From the NCBI GenBank assembly GCA_027489915.1, contig JAIXZB010000063.1, forward strand, positions 1-14,422: a stretch of DNA of 14,422 nucleotides, read 5' to 3'. Origin of the DNA: Rickettsiales bacterium. GTDB lineage: Bacteria > Pseudomonadota > Alphaproteobacteria > Rickettsiales > UBA3002. Positions 1 through 5,416 of this stretch are shown here, in pieces. Each line of letters opens with the position of its first letter. The stretch's first letter is position 1. The notes below the pieces were generated by a model. The model saw only the letters and a list, made by a program, of their open reading frames with translations, did no database searches and was not told where the DNA came from. Both the position numbers and the translations under genes were made by a program.

Positions 1-2
1 AA

Positions 3-203
3 AAACAATGCGATTGGATGGTCGCAAATGATGTATCTTCGGGTCAGGCGTTTGAGCGCGATGATAACAGCGTGACCTTGCTCACCGATGCAGGTGAAGA
101 ACGCTTTGAGAAGATGAGCAAAATTGCTATTGCTGATGCACTCACCGCTCGCATTGCTGCCAGTTTATTGCCCGTGTCCACCCCTAAAAAACGAGCCAAA
201 TGA
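3..203 (+). CDS. coaBC: CoaBC C-terminal fragment (phosphopantothenate-cysteine ligase part), 5' end outside window
   Basis: Only the last 66 codons are present; the reading frame is open to the left edge. CoaBC is the bifunctional enzyme of coenzyme A synthesis: the C-terminal CoaB half ligates cysteine to 4'-phosphopantothenate and the N-terminal CoaB-independent CoaC half decarboxylates the product. The fragment shows the typical CoaB ending: a CDWMVANDV stretch, then an acidic FERDDNSVTLLT segment, then a MSK motif followed by a helix (IAIADALTARIA), as in CoaBC C-termini. The stop TGA overlaps the dut start in an ATGA arrangement, so the two are probably translationally coupled. coaBC followed by dut is a familiar bacterial gene order. 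The catalytic part is not visible, so the call rests on the tail and the neighbour. Confidence 0.85.
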   Translation, partial: KQCDWMVANDVSSGQAFERDDNSVTLLTDAGEERFEKMSKIAIADALTARIAASLLPVSTPKKRAK

Positions 204-664
204 TGAGCAACGACACTATCACCATCCCCGTTACCAAACTTGCGCATGCTGTGGATTTAGCACTGCCTGCCTATGCTACATCGGACAGTGCAGGATTGGA
301 TTTACTTGCCGCTATTGATGCCGATATTACGCTTGCACCCCTTGAGAGAAAACTTATTCCCACTGGGCTTGCGATTGCGCTACCTCAGGGATACGAAGCT
401 CAAGTACGCCCACGTTCGGGCCTTGCTCTCAAACAAGGAATAGGCGTTGTAAATGCACCGGGAACCATTGATGCGGATTACCGCGGTGAAGTGGGTGTGA
501 TTCTTATCAACTTAAGTAACGATACTGTCACGATTACGCGTGGCATGCGCATTGCGCAGATGGTAATTGCAGCTTACAGTCGCGCCATCTGGAACGAAGT
601 GCCAAGCCTTCCCGAAACTGCACGTGGCACAGGCGGTTTTGGTTCTACAGGAACCAAGGGATAA
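200..664 (+). CDS. dut: Deoxyuridine 5'-triphosphate nucleotidohydrolase (dUTPase), trimeric type
   Basis: Hydrolyses dUTP to dUMP and pyrophosphate, keeping uracil out of DNA and supplying dUMP for thymidylate synthesis; cytosolic. The 154-residue length is normal for homotrimeric dUTPases. All five family motifs are seen in order: DSAGLDL (29-35), RPRSGLA (70-76), GTIDADYRGEV (88-98) with the catalytic Asp in this region, RIAQMVIA (motif 4), and the glycine-rich C-terminal RGTGGFGSTG (142-151) that closes over the active site. The start is ambiguous between the ATG at 200, which overlaps the coaBC stop, and the adjacent in-frame ATG at 203; I list the first. No strong Shine-Dalgarno is visible, which is consistent with coupling to coaBC. 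One base separates its stop from the next gene. Confidence 0.96.
   Translation: MMSNDTITIPVTKLAHAVDLALPAYATSDSAGLDLLAAIDADITLAPLERKLIPTGLAIALPQGYEAQVRPRSGLALKQGIGVVNAPGTIDADYRGEVGVILINLSNDTVTITRGMRIAQMVIAAYSRAIWNEVPSLPETARGTGGFGSTGTKG
656..661 (+). promoter_or_regulatory. Ribosome binding site fixing the Rrf2 start
   Basis: AAGGGA lies 4 bases before the ATG at 666. It selects this start over an upstream in-frame ATG at 567, which would lie inside dut and add 33 residues that do not resemble an Rrf2 N-terminus. Confidence 0.7.
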
Positions 665-665
665 A

Positions 666-1106
666 ATGCTCTCCTTTTCACGCAAATTATTTCATTGTAT
701 CGAAGCGGTCGTTACGCTTGCATATCGCGTGGGGCATGATCCCATGTCGGGGAAGGAAATGTGCGAAAAGCTTGGCCTACCCTCGCGCTATCTTGAAGCG
801 ATGATGCAACAGCTCGTGCGTGAAGGTATATTGCGCGGTGTGCGTGGGCCTACGGGTGGCTATCAGATTGCTAAGCCCTTTGAGCAGATATCTCTTGCTG
901 ATATTTGCCGTGCAGTTGGGCCTGAAGAAGAACAGCCTGAAAGCCATACCGAGCTTGGCCAGCGCTTATTGCTCAAAGTGGCAGATGATTTAGAACTGCA
1001 TAGCCTGCAGTTCTTGGAGAGTATTACACTTGCACGTTTATGCGACCAAGCACGTAGTATACACATCAAGCGCGATGGGATGCATATTATGGATTTTACT
1101 ATTTAA
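666..1106 (+). CDS. Rrf2-family transcriptional regulator, CymR-like candidate regulator of cysteine synthesis
   Basis: A 146-residue protein with the Rrf2 winged-helix fold: an N-terminal helix (SFSRKLFHCIEAVVTLA), a recognition region with LPSRYLEAMMQQLVREGIL (38-56), the family wing RGVRGPTGGYQIA (57-69), then SLADICRAVG (76-85). It has cysteines at 11, 33, 81 and 126, but not the closely spaced three-cysteine cluster that binds iron-sulfur in IscR, NsrR or RirA. An Fe-S-independent regulator of the CymR kind is therefore more likely. The gene sits 11 bases upstream of cysK. The protein ends in a C-terminal isoleucine (MDFTI), a feature shared by CysK-binding partners. By inference it senses cysteine status, perhaps through CysK. 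Family assignment is firm; the target genes are unknown. Confidence 0.9.
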   Translation: MLSFSRKLFHCIEAVVTLAYRVGHDPMSGKEMCEKLGLPSRYLEAMMQQLVREGILRGVRGPTGGYQIAKPFEQISLADICRAVGPEEEQPESHTELGQRLLLKVADDLELHSLQFLESITLARLCDQARSIHIKRDGMHIMDFTI

Positions 1107-1107
1107 C

Positions 1108-1112
1108 AGGAG
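1108..1112 (+). promoter_or_regulatory. Ribosome binding site of cysK
   Basis: AGGAG lies 5 bases before the ATG at 1118 and just after the Rrf2 stop. It supports this start over the internal Met at codon 14, where CysK homology begins in earnest (MYESILETIGNTP). Confidence 0.75.
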
Positions 1113-1117
1113 CCGCC

Positions 1118-2083
1118 ATGACGACTATAAACCCCGATGCCATTGGCCATAGACACATGTATGAATCCATTCTTGAAACCATAGGCAATACACCCATGGT
1201 GAAGCTCAACCGAATTGCCAAGGCACATAATACGGTTGCTACTATTTATGCGAAGCTTGAGTTTTTTAACCCGCTATCTTCCATTAAAGACCGTATTGCA
1301 CTTTCGATGGTGGAAGCAGCAGAGAATGCAGGGCTTCTTACGCACGATACCGTGCTGGTTGAGCCAACATCGGGAAACACGGGTATTGCGCTTGCGTTTG
1401 TGTGTGCGGCAAAAGGATACCGCTTGATTCTTACCATGCCTGAAACCATGTCGGTAGAACGCCGTAAAATGCTCAAGATTTTAGGTGCCGAACTAGAGTT
1501 AACCCCCGGCGGTAAAGGTATGCGTGGTGCGATTGAGAAAGCGGAAGAAATTGTCGCAAGCAATCCCAAAGCGCTGATGCTTCAACAGTTCAAAAACCTC
1601 GCAAACCCTGAAGTACATACCAAAACCACGGCGCTTGAGATCTGGAATGATACACAAGGTAAGGTTGATATTTTTATTGCAGGTGTGGGCACTGGCGGCA
1701 CCATAACAGGGGTTGGCGCAACCCTGAAGGAAAAGAACCCCGCGGTGAAAATTATTGCTATCGAGCCAGAAGACAGCCCTGTGCTTTCGGGCGGAAACCC
1801 TGGTCCACACAAGATTCAAGGTATTGGCGCAGGTTTCATTCCCGATGTGCTTAAGCGCGATGTGATTGATGAGGTAATTACGATCAGCAATAAGCGCGCA
1901 TTTGAAACCGCGCGCGACGTTGCAAAAAGCGATGGTATTCCCGTTGGTATTTCTTCAGGTGCCACCATTGCAGCAGCGCTCGATGTTGCTTCGCGCCCAG
2001 AGAACGCGGGCAAAATGATTGTGGTCATCGTAGCATCACCCGCAGAGCGCTATATTTCCACCGATTTATTCGCCGATGTATAA
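1118..2083 (+). CDS. cysK: Cysteine synthase (O-acetylserine sulfhydrylase)
   Basis: A PLP enzyme that makes L-cysteine from O-acetylserine and sulfide in the cytosol. Length is 321 residues; typical family members are about 305-325. Seen in order: IGNTPMVKLN (22-31); the PLP lysine K57 in NPLSSIKDR (51-59); the substrate loop TSGNTG (84-89); the cofactor phosphate loop GVGTGGT (189-195); and a late SSGAT motif. The region QQFKNLANPEVH (156-167) is typical of CysK rather than cystathionine beta-synthase. One oddity: the conserved C-terminal GERY reads AERY here (residues 309-312). The preceding gene is an Rrf2 regulator and the next gene, moeB-like, begins directly after the TAA in the same frame. 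A CysM-type or homoserine-dependent variant cannot be fully excluded. Confidence 0.93.
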   Translation: MTTINPDAIGHRHMYESILETIGNTPMVKLNRIAKAHNTVATIYAKLEFFNPLSSIKDRIALSMVEAAENAGLLTHDTVLVEPTSGNTGIALAFVCAAKGYRLILTMPETMSVERRKMLKILGAELELTPGGKGMRGAIEKAEEIVASNPKALMLQQFKNLANPEVHTKTTALEIWNDTQGKVDIFIAGVGTGGTITGVGATLKEKNPAVKIIAIEPEDSPVLSGGNPGPHKIQGIGAGFIPDVLKRDVIDEVITISNKRAFETARDVAKSDGIPVGISSGATIAAALDVASRPENAGKMIVVIVASPAERYISTDLFADV

Positions 2084-2842
2084 GTGTCACTCAGCTTAGA
2101 GGAACAACGGCGCTACGCACGACAGATTCAGCTCCCTGAATTTGGCGAGACATCTCAACTTGCATTAAAATCTGCGCGGGTGCTTGTGGTTGGCGCAGGC
2201 GGCCTTGGTGCATCGCTTTTATCGTATTTAAGTGCGGCAGGCATTGGCACACTTGGCATCGTTGATGGTGACCGTGTAGAATTATCCAATCTCAACCGTC
2301 AGATTCTTCATGAAACAGGCGATATTGGGAGGCTCAAAGCAGAGAGTGCACGTGATAGGGTTGAGGAGCTCAATCCATTGGTACATGTAAATTGCCACGA
2401 CATGAATATCAATGTATCGAATGCAGAAGCGCTTATTGCACAGTATGATATTGTGGCTGATGGCTGCGATAATTTTGCTACGCGCATGGTAGTAAACCGC
2501 ACCTGCGTTGAGCTCAAAAAACCTCTCGTAAGCGCCGCAGTTAAAGGCTGGGATGGGCAGATTTCTACATTCGCCCCTCACCTTGCGCCTCACGCACCCT
2601 GCTATCAGTGTTTGGTTGCAGAAGATGCGCCTGAAATAAATACATGTAAGGAAGCAGGCGTGATTGGCCCTCTATGCGGCATCATGGGTTCGATGCAGGC
2701 GTTGGAAGTCATGTACACTATTTTAGGTGACCCACAATGGGTAGGAAAACTCTGCATTTTTAATAGTCGCACGGGCATGCAACGCGTGAGTGCAATTACT
2801 CAAGATCCCGCATGCAAAGTATGTAACGGGCCTATTGCTTAA
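2084..2842 (+). CDS. moeB: MoeB/ThiF/HesA-family adenylyltransferase (E1-like sulfur-carrier activator)
   Basis: Activates the C-terminal glycine of a small ubiquitin-like sulfur carrier (MoaD, ThiS or a CysO-type protein) by adenylation, for molybdopterin, thiamine or cysteine-related sulfur transfer. The 252 residues show the family start RRYARQIQLPEFG (9-21), nucleotide-binding GAGGLG (37-42), DGD (61-63), SNLNRQ (68-73), DGCDN (126-130), zinc cysteine pairs C173/C176 and C244/C247, and the probable active-site Cys188 in NTCKEAGVIGP. There is no rhodanese domain, so it is the short form. The start is a GTG immediately after the cysK TAA and in the same frame, with no Shine-Dalgarno, so translation probably depends on ribosomes finishing cysK. 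No partner carrier gene lies in the window, so MoeB versus ThiF cannot be settled. Confidence 0.88.
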   Translation: MSLSLEEQRRYARQIQLPEFGETSQLALKSARVLVVGAGGLGASLLSYLSAAGIGTLGIVDGDRVELSNLNRQILHETGDIGRLKAESARDRVEELNPLVHVNCHDMNINVSNAEALIAQYDIVADGCDNFATRMVVNRTCVELKKPLVSAAVKGWDGQISTFAPHLAPHAPCYQCLVAEDAPEINTCKEAGVIGPLCGIMGSMQALEVMYTILGDPQWVGKLCIFNSRTGMQRVSAITQDPACKVCNGPIA

Positions 2843-2862
2843 TTTTTATTAACGGTTATGAT
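2835..2862 (+). promoter_or_regulatory. Candidate promoter giving a leaderless mRNA for the SH3 gene
   Basis: TTGCTT (2835-2840), a 16-base spacer and TATGAT (2857-2862) resemble a sigma-70 promoter; the -10 matches the consensus at 5 of 6 positions and the -35 at 3 of 6. Transcription would begin at about 2868-2870, on or next to the ATG at 2869. No Shine-Dalgarno precedes that ATG. This is a sequence match only. Confidence 0.4.
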
Positions 2863-2868
2863 GCGCGC

Positions 2869-3381
2869 ATGTCGATAGCCCGTATTATTGTTATTTTTAT
2901 TGCGCTTACAGCGACGTGCCCTTCTGCGTCTTTTGCTCAGGAGCCCTCGATTCTCAATCCCTCAGGCTTGGCAGTTCCACGCTTTGTATCGCTCAAATCG
3001 GATTATGTTAATGCGCGCGTCGGGCCTGGTAAACGCTACCCTATTCGCTGGGCATATACGCGTAAAAATCTACCCGTTGAAATTATCGAAGAATTTGCCC
3101 ATTGGCGCAAAATACGCGATGCGGATGGCGATGGTGGATGGGTGCATAAAAGCCTTCTTTCAGGCACACGCACCGCCATGATTACCGAGCAATCGCAAAG
3201 CCTGTATGTTCGGCCAGATGCAACATCTGCAATTACTTTACGTGCAGGCGTGACCGTCATTGGCACCATCCATAGCTGCATACCTGATTGGTGTGAACTC
3301 ACCATAAAAGAGCATACAGGCTGGATTCGTAAAGCCGATATGTGGGGCGCAACGCGCGAAGAAGTATTTGAAGAAAACTAA
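2869..3381 (+). CDS. Secreted protein with two bacterial SH3-like domains
   Basis: A 170-residue exported protein. Residues 1-23 form a signal peptide (short basic start, hydrophobic IIVIFIALTA core, probable cleavage after SFA, before QEP). Two SH3-like repeats follow: about 40-97, with the family pattern YVNARVGPGKRYPIRW and GGWVHKSLLSG, and about 101-157, with LYVRPD and GWIRKADMWG. Cys137 and Cys142 could form a disulfide in the periplasm. Proteins of this architecture (SH3_4 / DUF1058 type) are widespread in Alphaproteobacteria and usually lack a defined function; SH3b domains often bind peptidoglycan or proteins in the envelope. It starts 26 bases after moeB and may have its own promoter. 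Its stop codon overlaps the convergent irr stop by two bases. Confidence 0.85.
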   Translation: MSIARIIVIFIALTATCPSASFAQEPSILNPSGLAVPRFVSLKSDYVNARVGPGKRYPIRWAYTRKNLPVEIIEEFAHWRKIRDADGDGGWVHKSLLSGTRTAMITEQSQSLYVRPDATSAITLRAGVTVIGTIHSCIPDWCELTIKEHTGWIRKADMWGATREEVFEEN

Positions 3382-3797
3382 GCTGCCTTTACTTGCACAA
3401 CAGGCCTTACACGCACAATCACGTCAATGGCATCCAGCTCAAGCCCCTCGGGTAACGCAATAGGTTTTTCAACGCATACGCTATCTGAATGCATATCCAT
3501 CAATTCGCCTGTGAGCGTGTTTAGCATGTGATGATGCGGTGTAATGTTTGTATCGAAATAGGAACATTTTCCATCCACCGTTACTTCACGTAGTAAACCA
3601 CTTTCGGTAAACTGATGGAGTGTGTTATAAATCGTCGCCAGCGAGACATGCGCACCTGATTGCTTTACTTCACTTTGTAATTGCTCTGCTGATACATGGC
3701 GCGGTTGCGGGCCAGCCCATAACCACTCGCCAAGTAGTATCCGCTGGCGTGTAGGACGCAGAGATGCTTGTTTTAAGTTGAGTACGGTAGAATGCAT
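3378..3797 (-). CDS. irr: Fur-family regulator of the Irr (iron response regulator) type
   Basis: A 139-residue transcription factor. Irr is the alphaproteobacterial Fur relative that responds to heme availability and controls iron and heme genes. Seen: LKQASLRPTRQRILL (8-22), the DNA-binding segment VSLATIYNTLHQFTESGLLREV (51-72), and DTNITPHHH (82-90), whose three histidines match the Irr HHH heme/metal-binding motif. A classical Fur would have a different HHDH region and a CxxC zinc site; neither is present. The ATG at 3797 is preferred because GAGGG lies just upstream. A longer version would need a TTG at 3881 and adds an implausible hydrophobic N-terminus. The gene lies 100 bases downstream of the nitronate monooxygenase-like gene on the same strand and may be co-transcribed or have its own promoter. 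Confidence 0.87.
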   Translation of the reverse strand: MHSTVLNLKQASLRPTRQRILLGEWLWAGPQPRHVSAEQLQSEVKQSGAHVSLATIYNTLHQFTESGLLREVTVDGKCSYFDTNITPHHHMLNTLTGELMDMHSDSVCVEKPIALPEGLELDAIDVIVRVRPVVQVKAA

Positions 3798-3801
3798 TAT
3801 A

Positions 3802-3806
3802 CCCTC
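3802..3806 (-). promoter_or_regulatory. Ribosome binding site deciding the irr start
   Basis: Read on the minus strand this is GAGGG, 4 bases before the ATG at 3797. It supports the 139-residue form of Irr over the TTG-initiated extension from 3881. I found no ICE-like or Fur-like operator in the 100 bases between irr and the gene upstream. Confidence 0.6.
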
Positions 3807-3897
3807 GCTACTATGGAATGATGTCACAATTAGTGAACACACCATACACACCAGAAACGAGCATAACAAGGAAAAATACAACTTATTGGTGTATCGC

Positions 3898-5319
3898 CTA
3901 GTATCCTGTCATTATTCTATCTACGAGTTGCTTGACGCTGGGCACGAATCCATTCGAATAAAAAGGATCCTGTGCAAACTTGTAAGCGTTGTGCCCTGCA
4001 AACATGAGATTATTTTCGATAGAACCACCGCGCACGATATCTTGCAGTGTTTTCTGGATGCAGAAGCTGCGCGGATCGGCTTTTTTACCCGTGGTGTAAT
4101 CATCGTGATCTTTCCAATTGGAAAAGCGGCAATGGGTTAGGCATCCCATGCAATCTACCTGATCTTGATGAATCACCTCTGCGTTCTCTTTGGTTACAAA
4201 CACCATGGTATCATCTGGTGTTTTCAGCGCTTCAGTGTAACCAAGTGCAATCCAGCTTTCGGCACGGTCCTTGTCTTCAAGCGTCATGAAATGCGGGCGT
4301 TTGCGAGGGCCATACAAAAATGGCTCGGTCATGTAGCCTTCTGGCTCCATCGTAAAGCGTACCTGACGTTCGTTGCGAGCGCGCAAATCTTCGATGAAAT
4401 CATTATTCACTGCGGAGGAATAAAACCCTGTGGGGCTGAAGCGATTTAAGAACACATCACCCTTCTTGAGCGTCATCAAGCGTTCTTTCCATTCTGCGGG
4501 AATAGGGCTTTCATTGGTAAGGAGCGGGCGTGTGCCAAACTGAAAGGCAATAGGCCCAATCTCTGGATTATCTAGCCAGTGTTCCCAATCTTTCAGATGC
4601 CACGCACCGCCTGCCATAATGATCGGGGTTTCATGCAATCCCACTTCATTCATGAATTGGCGCAACTCGCGTACACGTGGATACGGATCTTCGGGACGCG
4701 TTGGATCCTCACCGTTAGAAAGACCATTGTGGCCGCCTGCCAGCCATGGATCTTCATAAACAACGCTACCTAGTAAATCTTTGGTTTTCGAATATGCACG
4801 TTTCCAGAGCGCACGAAATGCACGCATGGATGATATGATTGGGTGATAATACACATTGTGTTTAGCGGCAATATCGCTCAAGCGGTAAGGCATTCCAGCG
4901 CCGCACGTTACGCCGTGAACCAAGCCTTTTGCACCTTCAAGTACACCTTCAAGCACGCGTTCACAGCCACCCATTTCCCACAACACGTTTATATGCACAC
5001 GGCCATTACCATTTGATGCCTCATGTGCAACCTTGGCATGGTAAATTCCCGCTTCAATGCCCGAGGCAACAAGCTCTTCATGTTTCTCACGGCGTGTAGA
5101 GCCTTTATAAATCAAAGGTTCTGGTGTTCCATCAGCACGGTAAATAATCCCGTTCACGCCTGAAAATGTGCCTACCGCACCTGCAGCCGCAAATGCCCCT
5201 GAGGTAGCACCGTTACTTGCTCCCACTCCCTTGCCGCCTTCAATAATCGGCAGTACTTCACGGCCTGAAACAATAACAGGTTTAAGGTTGGCTAGATTTG
5301 GCATGGTTTCTGTGTGCAT
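3898..5319 (-). CDS. Nitronate monooxygenase / 2-nitropropane dioxygenase-like flavoprotein with C-terminal cysteine motif
   Basis: A 473-residue predicted FMN-dependent TIM-barrel protein of the NMO/PfaD-like superfamily. Landmarks are a glycine-rich N-terminus (IIEGGKGVGASNG), VHGVTCGAGMPYRL (about 134-147), AGGHNG (194-199; the GGH is typical of NMO), MAGGAW (235-240) and FQFGTRPLLTNES (259-271; compare QxGTRFLxTxES in the family). At 473 residues it is longer than ordinary NMOs (about 320-380). The extra C-terminal part carries Cys390, Cys393, Cys397 and Cys420 in a C-x2-C-x3-C-x22-C pattern. True substrates are unknown; nitronate detoxification or an enoyl-reductase-like role are possible. 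Start M1 is listed; Met6 is an alternative. A good promoter lies just upstream, and irr follows on the same strand. Confidence 0.8.
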   Translation of the reverse strand: MHTETMPNLANLKPVIVSGREVLPIIEGGKGVGASNGATSGAFAAAGAVGTFSGVNGIIYRADGTPEPLIYKGSTRREKHEELVASGIEAGIYHAKVAHEASNGNGRVHINVLWEMGGCERVLEGVLEGAKGLVHGVTCGAGMPYRLSDIAAKHNVYYHPIISSMRAFRALWKRAYSKTKDLLGSVVYEDPWLAGGHNGLSNGEDPTRPEDPYPRVRELRQFMNEVGLHETPIIMAGGAWHLKDWEHWLDNPEIGPIAFQFGTRPLLTNESPIPAEWKERLMTLKKGDVFLNRFSPTGFYSSAVNNDFIEDLRARNERQVRFTMEPEGYMTEPFLYGPRKRPHFMTLEDKDRAESWIALGYTEALKTPDDTMVFVTKENAEVIHQDQVDCMGCLTHCRFSNWKDHDDYTTGKKADPRSFCIQKTLQDIVRGGSIENNLMFAGHNAYKFAQDPFYSNGFVPSVKQLVDRIMTGY

Positions 5320-5342
5320 GATATTCTCGCGATGTTTGGCGT

Positions 5343-5371
5343 CTTATAATGTGCCGAAAGCCTTATGCCAA
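5343..5371 (-). promoter_or_regulatory. Sigma-70-like promoter of the nitronate monooxygenase-like gene
   Basis: On the minus strand: -35 TTGGCA (5371-5366, 5 of 6 consensus), a 17-base spacer and -10 TATAAG (5348-5343, 5 of 6). Predicted transcription start is near 5336, giving a leader of roughly 17 bases before the ATG at 5319. It is the best promoter match I found in the window. The gene can therefore be expressed independently of polA. Confidence 0.6.
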
Positions 5372-5394
5372 ATAAAAAACGGGTCATAACTCTA

Positions 5395-5416
5395 GTGTAA
5401 TACTAGTGTATTACAC
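5395..5416. repeat. Perfect inverted repeat across the polA stop codon
   Basis: Arms GTGTAATAC (5395-5403) and GTATTACAC (5408-5416) are perfectly complementary around a 4-base TAGT loop. The structure covers the last codons and the TAG stop of polA. The stem is AT-rich and is not followed directly by a T-run on the minus strand; the first T-rich stretch comes about 14 bases later. It is therefore a weak candidate terminator and could equally be an mRNA 3'-end hairpin or a protein site. Confidence 0.55.

Noticed and set aside
3798..3881. N-terminal hydrophobic extension of Irr, starting at a TTG
   Set aside because: Irr has no membrane segment, a good ribosome binding site precedes the internal ATG at 3797, and the extension reads through an intergenic, AT-rich stretch.
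3778..4140. 120-codon plus-strand frame across the irr start and the NMO 3' end
   Set aside because: It overlaps two convincing genes on the other strand and the product shows no recognisable domain.
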